Shown here: positions 1 to 8,373 of the stretch, one piece after another
How the letters are laid out: each line of letters begins with the position of its first letter
Position numbering within the stretch: the first letter of the stretch is position 1
Assembly (NCBI GenBank): GCA_905204385.1
Contig: CAJKZL010000029.1
Span: 1-13,544, forward strand
Source of the DNA: an uncultured Odoribacter sp.
GTDB taxonomy: Bacteria > Bacteroidota > Bacteroidia > Bacteroidales > Marinifilaceae
Reading direction: 5' to 3'
DNA: 13,544 nt
Notes under the pieces: model-generated
The model's input: the letters and a program-made list of their open reading frames with translations, nothing else
Told to the model about the DNA's origin: nothing
Database searches by the model: none
Made by a program: the position numbers and the translations under genes

Positions 1-1245
1 GTGAAAAAAGTCTATCAGTCTATCTGGTCTGCTCCTGTCGATTTGAAAAGCGGGTAGATTCGGGTTTATAACGAGAATTTCTTTACCGATTTGTCGGATT
101 ACTATCTGGAATGGCAGATTTTGTCGGATGGAGAAGCGGTGTTGAGCGGTGTTGTCGGGGAACTGAAGGTGGGACCCCAGGAAACGAAAGAAATTCAGTT
201 GGATTATCAGTTGCCGGACAGTGACCGGGAATTATTGCTCGATGTGGCCTATAAACTGAAAAAGGCCAAGCAATTGATTCCGGCGGGTCATGTTTTGGCG
301 GAAGATCAGTTGACGATTCAGCCTTACCGGCATTTCGATGCGTCTATCTCCTCAGGCAAACAGGCCGTTCAGGTTTATGAAGATTTGGTGCATTTGGTGC
401 TGACGACAGAGGAGACCCGCATATCTTTCGATAAGAGGAATGGCTGGATTAGCCGTATTACGATGGATGGTCTGGAAATGCTGGAGTACGGATATACGCT
501 GAAACCCAATTTTTGGCGTGCTCCGACGGACAATGATATGGGGGCAGGTTTGCAAAATCGCTTCAAAGCCTGGAAAAATCCTGAAATGAAAAAGAAAGAA
601 TTCAAAGTCGAAGCAAAAGACAATAATGTCCGGGTTACCGTTCATTATGAATTGCCTGCTTTGGCAGCGCAGTTGGAGATGATTTATGACATCGATTATG
701 AGGGGGAAATCCGGATTACAGAAGCGTTGAAGGTGGATGAGAATAAAGAGAATAAGCCCCATTTGTTCCGTTTCGGTATGCAAATGGTCATGCCGTGAAG
801 TTTAGACCGGATAGACTATTATGGACGGGGACCCATCGAAAATTATGCCGACCGCAACTTTAGCCAAAAGCTCGGACGTTATCGGCAAACTGTAAAAGAG
901 CAGTATTATCCTTACATTCGCCCGCAGGAATCCGGAACGAAAACCGATATCCGTTGGTGGAAACTGACGGATGTCGACGGACGAGGATTGCTGATCCGTT
1001 CCGATGTGCCTTTCTCCGCCTCGGCCTTAAATTATTTGCAGGAGGATCTGGATGACGGGCTTGCTAAAAAACAGCGACATTCCGGAGAATTGAAACCTCG
1101 CAATCTGACGACGCTTTCCTTCGATTTAAAACAAATGGGACTGGGATGTATCGACAGTTGGGGTGCCTGGCCTTTGCAGCCTTACCTGTTGCCTTATGAG
1201 GATTATACCTTTCATGTGCTAATCAGTCCTGTACGGAAACGCTAA
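1..1245 (+). pseudogene. Beta-galactosidase (LacZ-type, GH2), C-terminal part, two in-frame stops
   Basis: One reading frame runs through positions 1-1245 and encodes the C-terminal part of a large GH2 beta-galactosidase, which hydrolyses terminal beta-galactosides. What is visible: the linker domain (DLSDYYLEW), then the C-terminal Bgal_small_N beta-sandwich with its hallmark PNFWRAPTDND at about 511-543, and YGRGPIENYADR at about 820-857. The catalytic N-terminal two thirds lie outside the window. The frame is cut by TAG at 55-57 and TGA at 796-798, yet homology continues in the same frame on both sides with no frameshift. Each stop is one C-to-T change from a sense codon (CAG Gln, CGA Arg). 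The likeliest reading is a recently inactivated gene; sequencing or assembly error is the alternative. It is intact from 799 to the TAA at 1243-1245, ahead of a strong terminator. Confidence 0.85.
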
Positions 1246-1260
1246 GCGAACGGCAAGACC

Positions 1261-1311
1261 TGAATAAAAAACTCCTCCTGAACCGGGAATTCAGGAGGAG
1301 TTTTTTATTCA
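1261..1311. terminator. Bidirectional intrinsic terminator
   Basis: A perfect 22-bp stem (1261-1282 with 1290-1311) with a 7-nt loop. Its core is CTCCTCCTGAA paired with TTCAGGAGGAG, flanked by an A-run on the left and a T-run on the right, so it works as a hairpin plus U-tract on either strand. It sits between two convergent genes (lacZ remnant ending at 1245, DUF5723 gene ending at 1370) and can terminate both. Confidence 0.92.
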
Positions 1312-1369
1312 AGATAAGGGAAGAGGAAGCAATCGCTAGGGTTTCGTCTGTTTCCCCGGATATCCTTGA

Positions 1370-2758
1370 TCAGTAGTTATATTCAACAGCCGATTTCTTT
1401 TTTCCCATGGGAATACTGATTCCGAGATAAGCATTGGCACGTTTGATGCTTTTCAGGTCGCCTGTCGGGATATAGTCGCTAGCCAGAAAAACAGGACCTA
1501 ATTTCAATCCCAGTCCCAGGGTTTTGAAATCGCTGTGCAGAATGGAATAGCTTAAGGTTGCGGCAAACCAGTTCCGGGGATGATAATTGGCGGAAATGGT
1601 TAATTCGGAGAATGTTTCAGGCTTCTGAAAACGAGTGGACGACAGCACTCCGATGCCCAGTTGGTTATTGAAAAAAGTATATTCCGCGCCGATGTTTAAA
1701 GTGGGCCGCATGGCCGTGGTACGTCCTTTTGTCTCATCCGTGGTTTGAAACTGGATCAGATCGTAATCGAAAATATCGGTCCCTTCTTCACCGGCTTTAT
1801 AGCTATGCGATTCATTGACGGATGCGTAGGTGGTCGATGATTTTGACCAGTTAATAAATCCCAGGTCGATGACGGCAGCCGATACGGTCAACTGTTTGAG
1901 AATTTTATAAGTGGCGCCTAAGTCGATGCCGGCACCGAAACCGCCGATTCCCGGAGAGTCGATGTCCATATCGTTTATATAATTTTCGTTAGCGTCGGAA
2001 GTAAGTTCCAGGCCTTTCATGGATACATCCATTTTTCCCCGGGTGGTGACATCCCAGCTCAGGTTGTTTATATTGGGAGTAATGCTCATCTCATTTACAT
2101 GTGCATCCAGGTTGGCGATGCCTATCAGTACTTTGGCCCTTCCTCCCAATGTCAGTTTTTCGTTTACCGGACGTGAATATCCTATACCTATTTCGGCAAA
2201 AGCATCCACGTTTATGCGTAAATCCTTTACTTGATAGCCTTGTAATAAATAGTCCAGTTCGGCAGGTAGCTGAGTGAGGTCCTGGTAGTGGTCAATATAT
2301 TCTTCCAATTTATCCGAATTGCGGGCAAATTCGAACAGGGATTTGGGAATGGAGGTGCTTAGCATCACCTTGGTTCCCACATTAACGGTCCAAAATCCTA
2401 TGCCGGCATAAAAACCGAAGGATAAAATATCGGTAGTAAGGTCGAAATTGATTTCGTTTTTATTTTTTAGCTTATTAAAAAGCTCGTCGTTTTGCAGAAA
2501 ATCGTTTTTCTGATCTATAATGTCTATAAAATCGTCTACCGAGAGCGGATCGCTGACGATAGAGGTTCCGAAAGCGCCTATGACGGGAAAATTGAAATAG
2601 CCCCGCATGGGTTGTAAGGCAGGATTGAGGTTTAAACGGGTAGGAGCATTGTCGATAAAGTATAACGAACGAGCCGTTTGTGCATTTAGTCTGGCGGAGA
2701 TGCTGCTGAGTAAGATAAATAGCAGGCAAGCCCCCGAAATGGAAATATTTGTTTTCAT
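1370..2758 (-). CDS. DUF5723-family outer-membrane beta-barrel protein
   Basis: A 462-residue secreted protein. Residues 1-26 form a Sec signal peptide (basic MKTN start, hydrophobic core, cleavage likely after ARLNA-26). The rest alternates short amphipathic strands and polar loops with many Gly, Tyr and Phe, as in outer-membrane barrels. The mature N-terminus (SLYFIDNAPTRLNLNPALQP) and the GIGGFGAGIDLGATYKIL stretch match my recollection of the DUF5723 family of Bacteroidetes, whose function is unknown. It is monocistronic: its own promoter lies upstream (2788-2820) and a bidirectional terminator downstream. The ATG at 2756-2758 fits both the signal peptide and the promoter, leaving a leader of about 24 nt. 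A barrel-type transporter or assembly protein is possible, but the sequence shows no substrate. Confidence 0.82.
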   Translation of the reverse strand: MKTNISISGACLLFILLSSISARLNAQTARSLYFIDNAPTRLNLNPALQPMRGYFNFPVIGAFGTSIVSDPLSVDDFIDIIDQKNDFLQNDELFNKLKNKNEINFDLTTDILSFGFYAGIGFWTVNVGTKVMLSTSIPKSLFEFARNSDKLEEYIDHYQDLTQLPAELDYLLQGYQVKDLRINVDAFAEIGIGYSRPVNEKLTLGGRAKVLIGIANLDAHVNEMSITPNINNLSWDVTTRGKMDVSMKGLELTSDANENYINDMDIDSPGIGGFGAGIDLGATYKILKQLTVSAAVIDLGFINWSKSSTTYASVNESHSYKAGEEGTDIFDYDLIQFQTTDETKGRTTAMRPTLNIGAEYTFFNNQLGIGVLSSTRFQKPETFSELTISANYHPRNWFAATLSYSILHSDFKTLGLGLKLGPVFLASDYIPTGDLKSIKRANAYLGISIPMGKKKSAVEYNY

Positions 2759-2787
2759 ATGATTGAATAGGATTTAAAAATGAATGT

Positions 2788-2820
2788 CAAAAGTAAGAAA
2801 ATTTATTTCTATTGCACAAA
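2788..2820 (-). promoter_or_regulatory. Bacteroidetes sigma-ABfr promoter of the DUF5723 gene
   Basis: Read on the minus strand: TTTG (2820-2817), a 21-nt spacer, then TACTTTTG (2795-2788). This matches the Bacteroidetes consensus TTTG-N19-21-TAnnTTTG exactly. The start of transcription would fall near 2782, about 24 nt before the ATG at 2758. Confidence 0.8.
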
Positions 2821-2840
2821 TTTTCTTAAAAAGTTGAGTT

Positions 2841-2858
2841 TTTCCTGAAGGCAGGAAA
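2841..2858. other. Small perfect hairpin between operons
   Basis: TTTCCTG (2841-2847) and CAGGAAA (2852-2858) form a 7-bp perfect stem with a 4-nt loop. It lies just upstream of the -33 box of the DUF5723 promoter and downstream of the cyd/YbjQ operon. It could be an operator or part of a weak transcription end. It lacks a directly adjacent T-run on the minus strand, so I do not call it a terminator. Confidence 0.3.
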
Positions 2859-2964
2859 GTAAAGGCATTCCTTTTTTAACTCCTGTTCTGATGGTGCGTA
2901 AGTTATAAATATGTTTCGCTTACGGGAAAACGGAGGATCATTTCTTTGGGGGGACCGAAAAATT

Positions 2965-3282
2965 TTATTCCTGATAAGTCACGGCCGTTCCACTGGCTGT
3001 GACCATCAGCATGCTCCCGTTTATGGTTTCGTAGTCGAGATCGACGCCGATTACCGCATTGGCACCCATTAAAGCAGCATGCTCTCCCATTTCTTTCAGT
3101 GCTATATTTTTAGCTTCCTGCAATACTTCTTCGTAAGCCTTTGAACGTCCGCCGACGATATCGCGGATGCTGGCGAAAATATCCCGAAACATATTGGCAC
3201 CGATAATGGTTTCGCCGGTGACAATCCCGAAATAATGGACGATCTTTTTGCCTTCGATGTTGGGGGTGGTTGTAAATAACAT
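2965..3282 (-). CDS. YbjQ/UPF0145-family putative heavy-metal-binding protein
   Basis: A 105-residue cytosolic protein with no signal or membrane segment, close to the usual YbjQ length. Recognised by the family pattern: an N-terminal strand with [21 protein letters not shown], the central [20 protein letters not shown] helix, the helical block [29 protein letters not shown], and a C-terminal strand ending [11 protein letters not shown]. Family members form small oligomeric rings; the heavy-metal-binding name rests on weak evidence and the function is unknown. The gene follows cydB after 28 nt on the same strand, so it is probably the last gene of the cyd operon. No clear promoter was seen in the 28-nt gap. 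Confidence 0.88.
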   Translation of the reverse strand: MLFTTTPNIEGKKIVHYFGIVTGETIIGANMFRDIFASIRDIVGGRSKAYEEVLQEAKNIALKEMGEHAALMGANAVIGVDLDYETINGSMLMVTASGTAVTYQE

Positions 3283-3310
3283 ATTGTGCGTTTGAGGATT
3301 GAAAATAGGA

Positions 3311-4429
3311 TTAATATTTCGTCTCTGCTTTTTCCAAATCTTCTCTGCTTAAAGCTTTGCGGGTCATCGACCGCCAGGCATACCAAATGTAGGCGATGAC
3401 GATGGGAATGATCAGCGACACCCACGACATGGTTTTCAGGGTGTAAAGCGAGGAAGAAGCATTGTATATCGTCAGGGACGAATCCGGGTCTGTGTAGGAA
3501 GGATAAAAAGCTGTGTTGTTGAATCCGGCGAGGATGAACAGGCAGATGACTGTAAATACGGTTCCGAATCCGGTGAACCAGATACCTTTGGTCCACGAGG
3601 GGGAAACCAGCGTCCGGATAATTCCGTATAGCACGCTCAGCACTCCCAGAACAAAAATCGTCGTGTTGACCGGCATTTCCATCAAGTTATAAAAATATTT
3701 ATAGCGTACGATATCGATACCTCCCTCCGCATTGATGGCATATCCTTTTCCGGCCAGGATAAATCCCAGAAAAAGCAGGAAAAAAACAACGAACGGAATG
3801 GCATTGTAAAGGACTTGCCGATGGCTTCTTGCCCTGATTTCCGAGTGGTCTATGGTCAGTATGAAATAAAGCGCTGCTGAAGTACGGGCCAGGAAGAAGA
3901 CGGCAAGAGCCAGGAAATAGTTGGTCGGGACAAACAAAGCGTCTAGCCCTCTCCAGGGAGTCATCCATTCCACTTGGTGCATCACTCCTAATCGGAAGGG
4001 TGAGCCGGTAAAAAAGGTAGCTACTGCGGCTCCTAAAAGGATGGGTCCTGCAAATCCGTTGATCATTAAAAATGTTTCATAAGTCTTTGTGCCTAAGAAA
4101 TTATTTTTTTTGTTGCGATATTCAAAAGATACAGCCTGGAAAACAAAGCAAAACAAAATCAGCATCCAGACCACATAGGCGCCTCCGAAGCTGGTGGCAT
4201 AAAACAGGGGAAAACTGGCAAAAAACGCTCCGCCGAACACCACTAGGGTGGTAAATGTATATTCCCATTTATGCCCCAGTGTATTGGCGATCAAATCCCG
4301 TTCTTCCTTATTTTTACCCAAAGTATAAAAAAGACTCTGACCTCCCTGTACAAAAAGCAGAAAAACCAGCAATCCTCCCAGTGTCGAGATGAGTATCCAC
4401 CAATAATGTTGAAGTATATTTAAGTCCAT
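3311..4429 (-). CDS. cydB: Cytochrome bd quinol oxidase subunit II
   Basis: A 372-residue integral membrane protein with about 8-9 hydrophobic segments, the length expected of CydB. It supports the haem-bearing subunit CydA in reducing O2 to water with electrons from menaquinol in the inner membrane. Features seen: the Bacteroidetes-type N-terminus [22 protein letters not shown] (residues 10-31), SFEYRNK at 101-107, and the periplasmic loop [21 protein letters not shown] at 307-327, which is typical of CydB in this phylum. It lies 54 nt downstream of cydA in the same orientation, with the YbjQ-type gene next. The start ATG at 4427-4429 directly precedes the first membrane segment. Confidence 0.96.
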   Translation of the reverse strand: MDLNILQHYWWILISTLGGLLVFLLFVQGGQSLFYTLGKNKEERDLIANTLGHKWEYTFTTLVVFGGAFFASFPLFYATSFGGAYVVWMLILFCFVFQAVSFEYRNKKNNFLGTKTYETFLMINGFAGPILLGAAVATFFTGSPFRLGVMHQVEWMTPWRGLDALFVPTNYFLALAVFFLARTSAALYFILTIDHSEIRARSHRQVLYNAIPFVVFFLLFLGFILAGKGYAINAEGGIDIVRYKYFYNLMEMPVNTTIFVLGVLSVLYGIIRTLVSPSWTKGIWFTGFGTVFTVICLFILAGFNNTAFYPSYTDPDSSLTIYNASSSLYTLKTMSWVSLIIPIVIAYIWYAWRSMTRKALSREDLEKAETKY

Positions 4430-4483
4430 AATCGAAAGTTTATAAAGTTCTAAAATTATTCAGGCTTTTTATCGTAGTTTAGT

Positions 4484-6061
4484 TTACTCTTGATGGGACG
4501 GCTTATTCTCCCCGGGTTCCGCAACCCCTTTGCGGATTTGAGCGAACATGATGCCTATTTCGGCAATCAGAAGCAGGGTGAACAGAATGGCAAACATCCA
4601 GAAGGTAGTCACCACCCAGCCCGAGGCAATCCGTGTAACAGCAACATTGGTGGTCATCAGATTTTGTACCACCCAGGGTTGCCGCCCTACTTCGGCGACT
4701 ATCCAGCCACATTCAGAAGCGATATAGGCGAGGGGAACGCAAATAATAGCCAGATAAGGCATAAAGCGTAATTTGTTGAATTTCCGTTTTTTGGCATACC
4801 ACCATGCAAGGATAAAGAATATCAAAAAAAGAAAGCCTGCTCCCACCATGATCCGGAAACTGTAAAAGATAACCGGAATAGAGGGAATCACATCGTAAGG
4901 GGATTCCAGGAAACCATATCCGAAATCGGCATAATTTTTTTTCAGTTCACTCAGAGAGCGTTCCGCGAGTGTATCGTTTTGCTCTTTAACAGCTATTTTA
5001 TAGGTATTCAGGGCTTCAATGGCCGTTTTGCCATTGGCCATTCGTTGTTCGATGGAGGGGTAAATATGGCCTTCCTGGGAAGTATAGCCCTCCAGAATAT
5101 TGTCGATGCCGGGAATGTATGCATTGAAATTGTGATAGCCCAGGAAAGACAGCAATTTAGGGATTCTTATCCTGTACTCCATCTTACGCATCCGTTCGGA
5201 GGGCAATTCCTTGCTTTTCACCGGTATGCCGAAAAGGGTAAAAGGAGCTCCTTTACCGCCTTCATTAAGTCCTTCCATAGCTGCCAGCTTCATGGGCTGG
5301 GTGCGGGTGATGTCCTGGGCGCTTGTATCTCCCGTGTATATGGTGAGCAGTATGCCGAAAAGGCCGAAAACAGAAGCGAGCAGAATGCTTTTGCGGGCAA
5401 ATTCGAAATGTCGTTTTTTGTGGATAAACCATGCGCTTACGCCGATAACGAAACAGGCCGACAGGGTATAGGCGGAACTGACGGTGTGAAAAAATTTACT
5501 CATTGCGGTGGGAGAGAAGAGAATAGCCCAAAAATCGTCCATCTCGTTGCGTGCGGTCAGGGGATTGAATTCCATGCCTACAGGATTTTGCATCCAGGCA
5601 TTGGCTACCAATATCCATAAAGCCGATATGTTTGCTCCCAGGAAAACCATCCAGGTGGAAACGAGGTGGAAGCGGGGGCTTACTTTTTTCCAACCGAAAA
5701 ACATGACGGCAAAAAACGTTGCCTCCAGGAAAAATGCGAAAATCCCTTCTATGGCCAGGGGAGCCCCGAAGATGTCCCCGACAAACCAGGAATAATTCGA
5801 CCAGTTGGAGCCGAATTGAAATTCCAGAATGAGGCCCGTTGCAATACCGATAGCAAAATTAATGGCAAAAAGCTTCATCCAGAATTTTGTGGCATGCAGC
5901 CAGGACTCTTTACCTGTACGCAACCACAAGGTTTCCATGATTGCCAGTAAAAAGGAGAGTCCTAAGGTCAGGGGTACGAAAAGATAATGATAAATGGCCG
6001 TCATGGCAAACTGCCAGCGGGACCACTCCACTAAAGAAGTTGTCGTGAGTTCGGATATCAT
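4484..6061 (-). CDS. cydA: Cytochrome bd quinol oxidase subunit I
   Basis: A 525-residue membrane protein carrying the haems and quinol site of cytochrome bd, an oxidase with high O2 affinity that lets anaerobes respire or scavenge nanomolar oxygen. Compared with E. coli CydA: His25 in AIYHYLFVP (haem b595/d ligand), His192 in KFFHTVSS and Met405 in FRIMVGAGF (b558 ligands), Glu105 and Glu113 in LAIEGIFAFFLE (proton/haem d path), Lys258 and Glu263 in the Q loop (MKLAAMEG), and GRQPW at 459-463. All key residues are present, so it should be active. The Q-loop region spans about 245-395. It lies 3 nt downstream of the DUF4492 gene, so the two are probably translationally coupled, and 54 nt upstream of cydB. 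Confidence 0.97.
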   Translation of the reverse strand: MISELTTTSLVEWSRWQFAMTAIYHYLFVPLTLGLSFLLAIMETLWLRTGKESWLHATKFWMKLFAINFAIGIATGLILEFQFGSNWSNYSWFVGDIFGAPLAIEGIFAFFLEATFFAVMFFGWKKVSPRFHLVSTWMVFLGANISALWILVANAWMQNPVGMEFNPLTARNEMDDFWAILFSPTAMSKFFHTVSSAYTLSACFVIGVSAWFIHKKRHFEFARKSILLASVFGLFGILLTIYTGDTSAQDITRTQPMKLAAMEGLNEGGKGAPFTLFGIPVKSKELPSERMRKMEYRIRIPKLLSFLGYHNFNAYIPGIDNILEGYTSQEGHIYPSIEQRMANGKTAIEALNTYKIAVKEQNDTLAERSLSELKKNYADFGYGFLESPYDVIPSIPVIFYSFRIMVGAGFLFLIFFILAWWYAKKRKFNKLRFMPYLAIICVPLAYIASECGWIVAEVGRQPWVVQNLMTTNVAVTRIASGWVVTTFWMFAILFTLLLIAEIGIMFAQIRKGVAEPGENKPSHQE

Positions 6062-6064
6062 AGG

Positions 6065-6274
6065 TTAGGGTTTTGTGGTTAATTCATTCAAAACGTGATT
6101 ACTTTTTTCCTCCTCGGTCGTATATCGACTATTCAAATAGTTGGGCATGAATAGTAATTTAAAAACAACAAACATGATCAATAACTTTACTAAAACGATA
6201 GCTACCAGAATTTTACCCCAGCGGGGCAAATGACTGAAACCATCACGATATATATGCCATAATCGCTTCAACAT
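6065..6274 (-). CDS. DUF4492 small membrane protein, first gene of the cyd operon
   Basis: From the ATG at 6272-6274 this is a 69-residue protein: a short basic N-terminus (MLKRLWHIYRDGF), one transmembrane helix (about residues 21-43, ILVAIVLVKLLIMFVVFKLL), a MPNYL motif, and a charged tail. The YRDGF..LPRWGK and LIMF..KLLFMPN pattern is that of DUF4492, found beside cydAB in Bacteroidetes and Campylobacterota. A longer start at 6346 would add 24 residues unlike the family as I recall it, so I prefer 6274; the longer form remains possible. It is 3 nt from cydA. By analogy with the one-helix CydX/CydH subunits of other bd oxidases it may stabilise the oxidase or help insert haem. That is inference, not shown by the sequence. 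Confidence 0.82.
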   Translation of the reverse strand: MLKRLWHIYRDGFSHLPRWGKILVAIVLVKLLIMFVVFKLLFMPNYLNSRYTTEEEKSNHVLNELTTKP

Positions 6275-6481
6275 AACTAACGTTTCTCGGTACCTGAAAG
6301 AAATAAACGTAATAAAGTTATAAATGTTTTTTAATCGGTCGATCATTTTATGATAAAACTTTTAAGAAATGTTTTATCCCTGCTCCGAGGACTTTTGCGG
6401 TTGGGAATGGCAGAGAAGAGGAAAACTATTTTGTTGTGGGATTTAATCGGGGATAATGGGATGAAATCCGGGTAAAATAAC

Positions 6482-6489
6482 TATTTTTG
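6482..6489 (+). promoter_or_regulatory. Candidate -7 box for the AI-2E transporter gene
   Basis: TATTTTTG is an exact TAnnTTTG match just upstream of the gene. No TTTG is found 19-21 nt before it, so the promoter is only half supported. If real, transcription starts near 6495, which rules out the TTG at 6487 as the start codon and leaves the ATG at 6502 (very short leader) or 6538. Confidence 0.35.
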
Positions 6490-6501
6490 AACATCGAAGG
6501 A

Positions 6502-7644
6502 ATGAATAAACCGGGAACCGCAAACAATAAGATCAATATGAATACATTTACAAAATATGTATTGGGATTTGTGGCATTGGCTGTGGCCATTTTCTTTTCC
6601 TGGTATTTCTTTTCGATCATTGTTTATGTTTTGGTGGCTGCCGTCATTTCTTTCATCGGGAAGCCTATCATCGACCTTTTGGGGAAAATCAAGATAAAAG
6701 GACATAAATTGCCCGATGCCTTGAAAGCTGCCGTTACGGTCGTTTGTCTTTGGTTGTTGTTTATACTCTTTTTCAGTACCATCATACCTTTGGCTATCCG
6801 CGAATTTCAGTCTCTGGGAAATGTCAGTGTCACCAATATTGTCAGTGAGCTGGAAAGTCCGATTGAAGATGCCGGATATTTTTTGAAAAAATATGGTTTC
6901 TTGGAGAAAGACACTGATGTAAAAGCTTATATCGCGGATGGGTTAAGCGATGTACTGAACGTCGCCCGGTTGAAGAATTGGTTCGGCCTGGTGGCGGGTA
7001 CCTTGAGCGATATCTTTGTCGCTATCTTTTCGATCACTTTTATCTCTTTCTTTTTTCTAAAGGACAGTCGGTTATTTTCGGGCATGGTGATGGCTCTGCT
7101 TCCGGCCCGTTACGAAGAACAGGGACGAAATGCCCTGGATTCGATCCAGAAGCTTTTGGTCCGGTATTTTGTCGGTTTATTGCTCGAAGTATTGGGCGTG
7201 ATGACCTTGAATACGTTGGGGTTGACGATTATCGGACTGGGATTCAGCAATGCCGTGGTTATCGGTTTAGTGGCAGGCGTGCTGAATGTCATTCCTTATA
7301 TAGGTCCCATGATCGGAATTTTTTTCGGTCTGGCCGTAGGAGTGGTGTTGAACCTGGACATGGAATTTTATCATCAGATGCTGCCTTTGCTGATCTATAT
7401 GACCGTTGTCATGTTGTTGACTCAGCTCATAGACAATGTCGTTTTTCAACCTTTTATTTACGGCAGTAGCGTACATGCGCATCCTCTGGAAATTTTCCTG
7501 GTCATCTTAATGGCCGGAAGCCTGGCCGGTATTCCGGGGATGATCCTGGCTATCCCTTCGTATACGGTATTAAGGGTGATCTTGAAAGAGTTTTTCAATA
7601 AGTATAAATTAGTGAAAAAACTCACGCAAAGCCTGAACGAATAA
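6502..7644 (+). CDS. AI-2E/PerM-family transporter
   Basis: An integral membrane protein of 380 residues from ATG 6502. Recognised as the AI-2E/PerM (TerC-like exporter) family by paired hydrophobic segments at the N-terminus, a long amphipathic soluble stretch in the middle, and the conserved C-terminal signatures VLNVIPYIGPMIGIFFGL, IDNVVFQPFIYG and LEIFLVILMAGSLAGIPG. The last includes the Gly-rich loop typical of the family. Substrates vary (autoinducer-2 export, Na+/H+ exchange and others) and cannot be told here. Start: the ATG at 6502 has AAGGA too close for a good ribosome site. The ATG at 6538, directly before TFTKYVLGF, is a credible alternative given a possible promoter at 6482-6489. 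Divergent from the cyd operon; 16 nt before the next gene. Confidence 0.9.
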   Translation: MNKPGTANNKINMNTFTKYVLGFVALAVAIFFSWYFFSIIVYVLVAAVISFIGKPIIDLLGKIKIKGHKLPDALKAAVTVVCLWLLFILFFSTIIPLAIREFQSLGNVSVTNIVSELESPIEDAGYFLKKYGFLEKDTDVKAYIADGLSDVLNVARLKNWFGLVAGTLSDIFVAIFSITFISFFFLKDSRLFSGMVMALLPARYEEQGRNALDSIQKLLVRYFVGLLLEVLGVMTLNTLGLTIIGLGFSNAVVIGLVAGVLNVIPYIGPMIGIFFGLAVGVVLNLDMEFYHQMLPLLIYMTVVMLLTQLIDNVVFQPFIYGSSVHAHPLEIFLVILMAGSLAGIPGMILAIPSYTVLRVILKEFFNKYKLVKKLTQSLNE

Positions 7645-7660
7645 ACCTAAACTTTCGAAT

Positions 7661-8245
7661 ATGAAAAAATGGATTTTATTGGGCATATTGCTGATTTCCG
7701 GATTGGTTTCCAGCGCACAGTATGGGGGTGAACTGACAATCGGAACGAGATTCAGTTATGTAGGGGCAGGAAGAGTTATCTCTCCGGACGGAGAAAGAAT
7801 TAATCTGGGATATACCTTGAAGGGCGTTGTCTCGCCGGGATACTTCATCTGGAATAGCCTGGCTGTCGGAGCCAATGTGGGATATGAATATTTGAAAGAC
7901 GATCGGGGGCATCAGTATACGTTGGAAGCCTTTCCTTTTCTACGGTATTATACCCCTCATGGGGATTTGCGTTTTTTCATGCAGGTGGAAGGCGGGTATG
8001 GTTGGGGAGAAAGCAGAATGAAAGATGGCCATAACGGACAGCATGAATTATGGGCAGCCACCTGGAAACCGGGACTTTTGGTAAGGGTTAAAGAATATAT
8101 GGCCCTCGAAGTCAGCGTTATGAGTTTGGAATATAAAAAGGTAAATATGACCGATAAGCAATCTCACTTACGCACTACTTCCGCCGGTTGGCGCTACAAT
8201 TGGCTGGATGTCAGTTTCGGGATAGCTTTTATTATCGGATTATAA
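7661..8245 (+). CDS. Small outer-membrane beta-barrel protein
   Basis: A 194-residue secreted protein. Signal peptide at 1-19 (MKKWILLGILLISGLVSSA, then Q20). The mature part is made of alternating aromatic and polar strands such as GGELTIGTRFSYVG, SLAVGANVGYEYLKDD and LRFFMQVEGGYGWGESR, ending in WLDVSFGIAFIIGL. This fits an 8-stranded porin-like or OMP_b-brl-type barrel. It has no lipobox and no OmpA domain. It starts 16 nt after the transporter gene and is probably co-transcribed with it, but the pairing does not reveal a function. Small barrels of this kind are very common in Bacteroidales and mostly uncharacterised. The minus-strand promoter in the downstream intergenic region would read antisense into its 3' end. 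Confidence 0.8.
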   Translation: MKKWILLGILLISGLVSSAQYGGELTIGTRFSYVGAGRVISPDGERINLGYTLKGVVSPGYFIWNSLAVGANVGYEYLKDDRGHQYTLEAFPFLRYYTPHGDLRFFMQVEGGYGWGESRMKDGHNGQHELWAATWKPGLLVRVKEYMALEVSVMSLEYKKVNMTDKQSHLRTTSAGWRYNWLDVSFGIAFIIGL

Positions 8246-8332
8246 TTTTTCAGGATCGTTTTATCGGATATGCTAGAGGGGGAAGGACTTTTTAACGGAC
8301 GATATCGTTTTCGGTTATATCATTACTTTAAT

Positions 8333-8350
8333 TTTGGAACTTGTTCCAAA
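8333..8350. repeat. Perfect dyad next to the left inverted repeat
   Basis: TTTGGAAC (8333-8340), a TT spacer, and GTTCCAAA (8343-8350) form a perfect 8-bp inverted repeat. It ends 3 nt before the 17-bp repeat at 8354. The 2-nt centre is too tight for an RNA hairpin loop, so a protein-binding site is more likely than a terminator: an operator, or an accessory site for a recombinase. No copy was seen near the right repeat. Confidence 0.5.
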
Positions 8351-8353
8351 GTT

Positions 8354-8370
8354 AAACGAACGTTTATTTT
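8354..8370 (+). repeat. Left inverted repeat of the invertible segment
   Basis: AAACGAACGTTTATTTT, the exact reverse complement of 8790-8806. The repeat also contains its own small dyad, AAACG-AA-CGTTT, extended by one base at this copy (TAAACG/CGTTTA, 8353-8366), as is common for sites bound by a recombinase dimer. Confidence 0.85.
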
Positions 8371-8373
8371 GTG

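Noticed and set aside
55..798. Stop-codon recoding (TAG or TGA read as an amino acid) in the beta-galactosidase
   Set aside because: Two different stops are involved, no recoding signal such as a selenocysteine hairpin or suppressor tRNA is visible, and no other gene here has internal stops. Decay or error is simpler.
2841..2858. Intrinsic terminator of the cyd/YbjQ operon
   Set aside because: The stem is good but no T-run follows on the minus strand, and it is over 100 nt beyond the last stop codon.
3102..3596. A 164-codon minus-strand frame spanning the YbjQ gene and the end of cydB
   Set aside because: It overlaps two well-recognised genes in another frame and its His/Arg/Pro-rich translation looks like a shadow.
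4979..5620. A 213-codon open frame on the plus strand
   Set aside because: It lies wholly antisense within cydA, whose every key residue is recognisable; the predicted protein has no family features.
8333..8350. LexA-type SOS box
   Set aside because: The Gram-positive-type box needs GAAC and GTTC four bases apart; here the gap is two bases.
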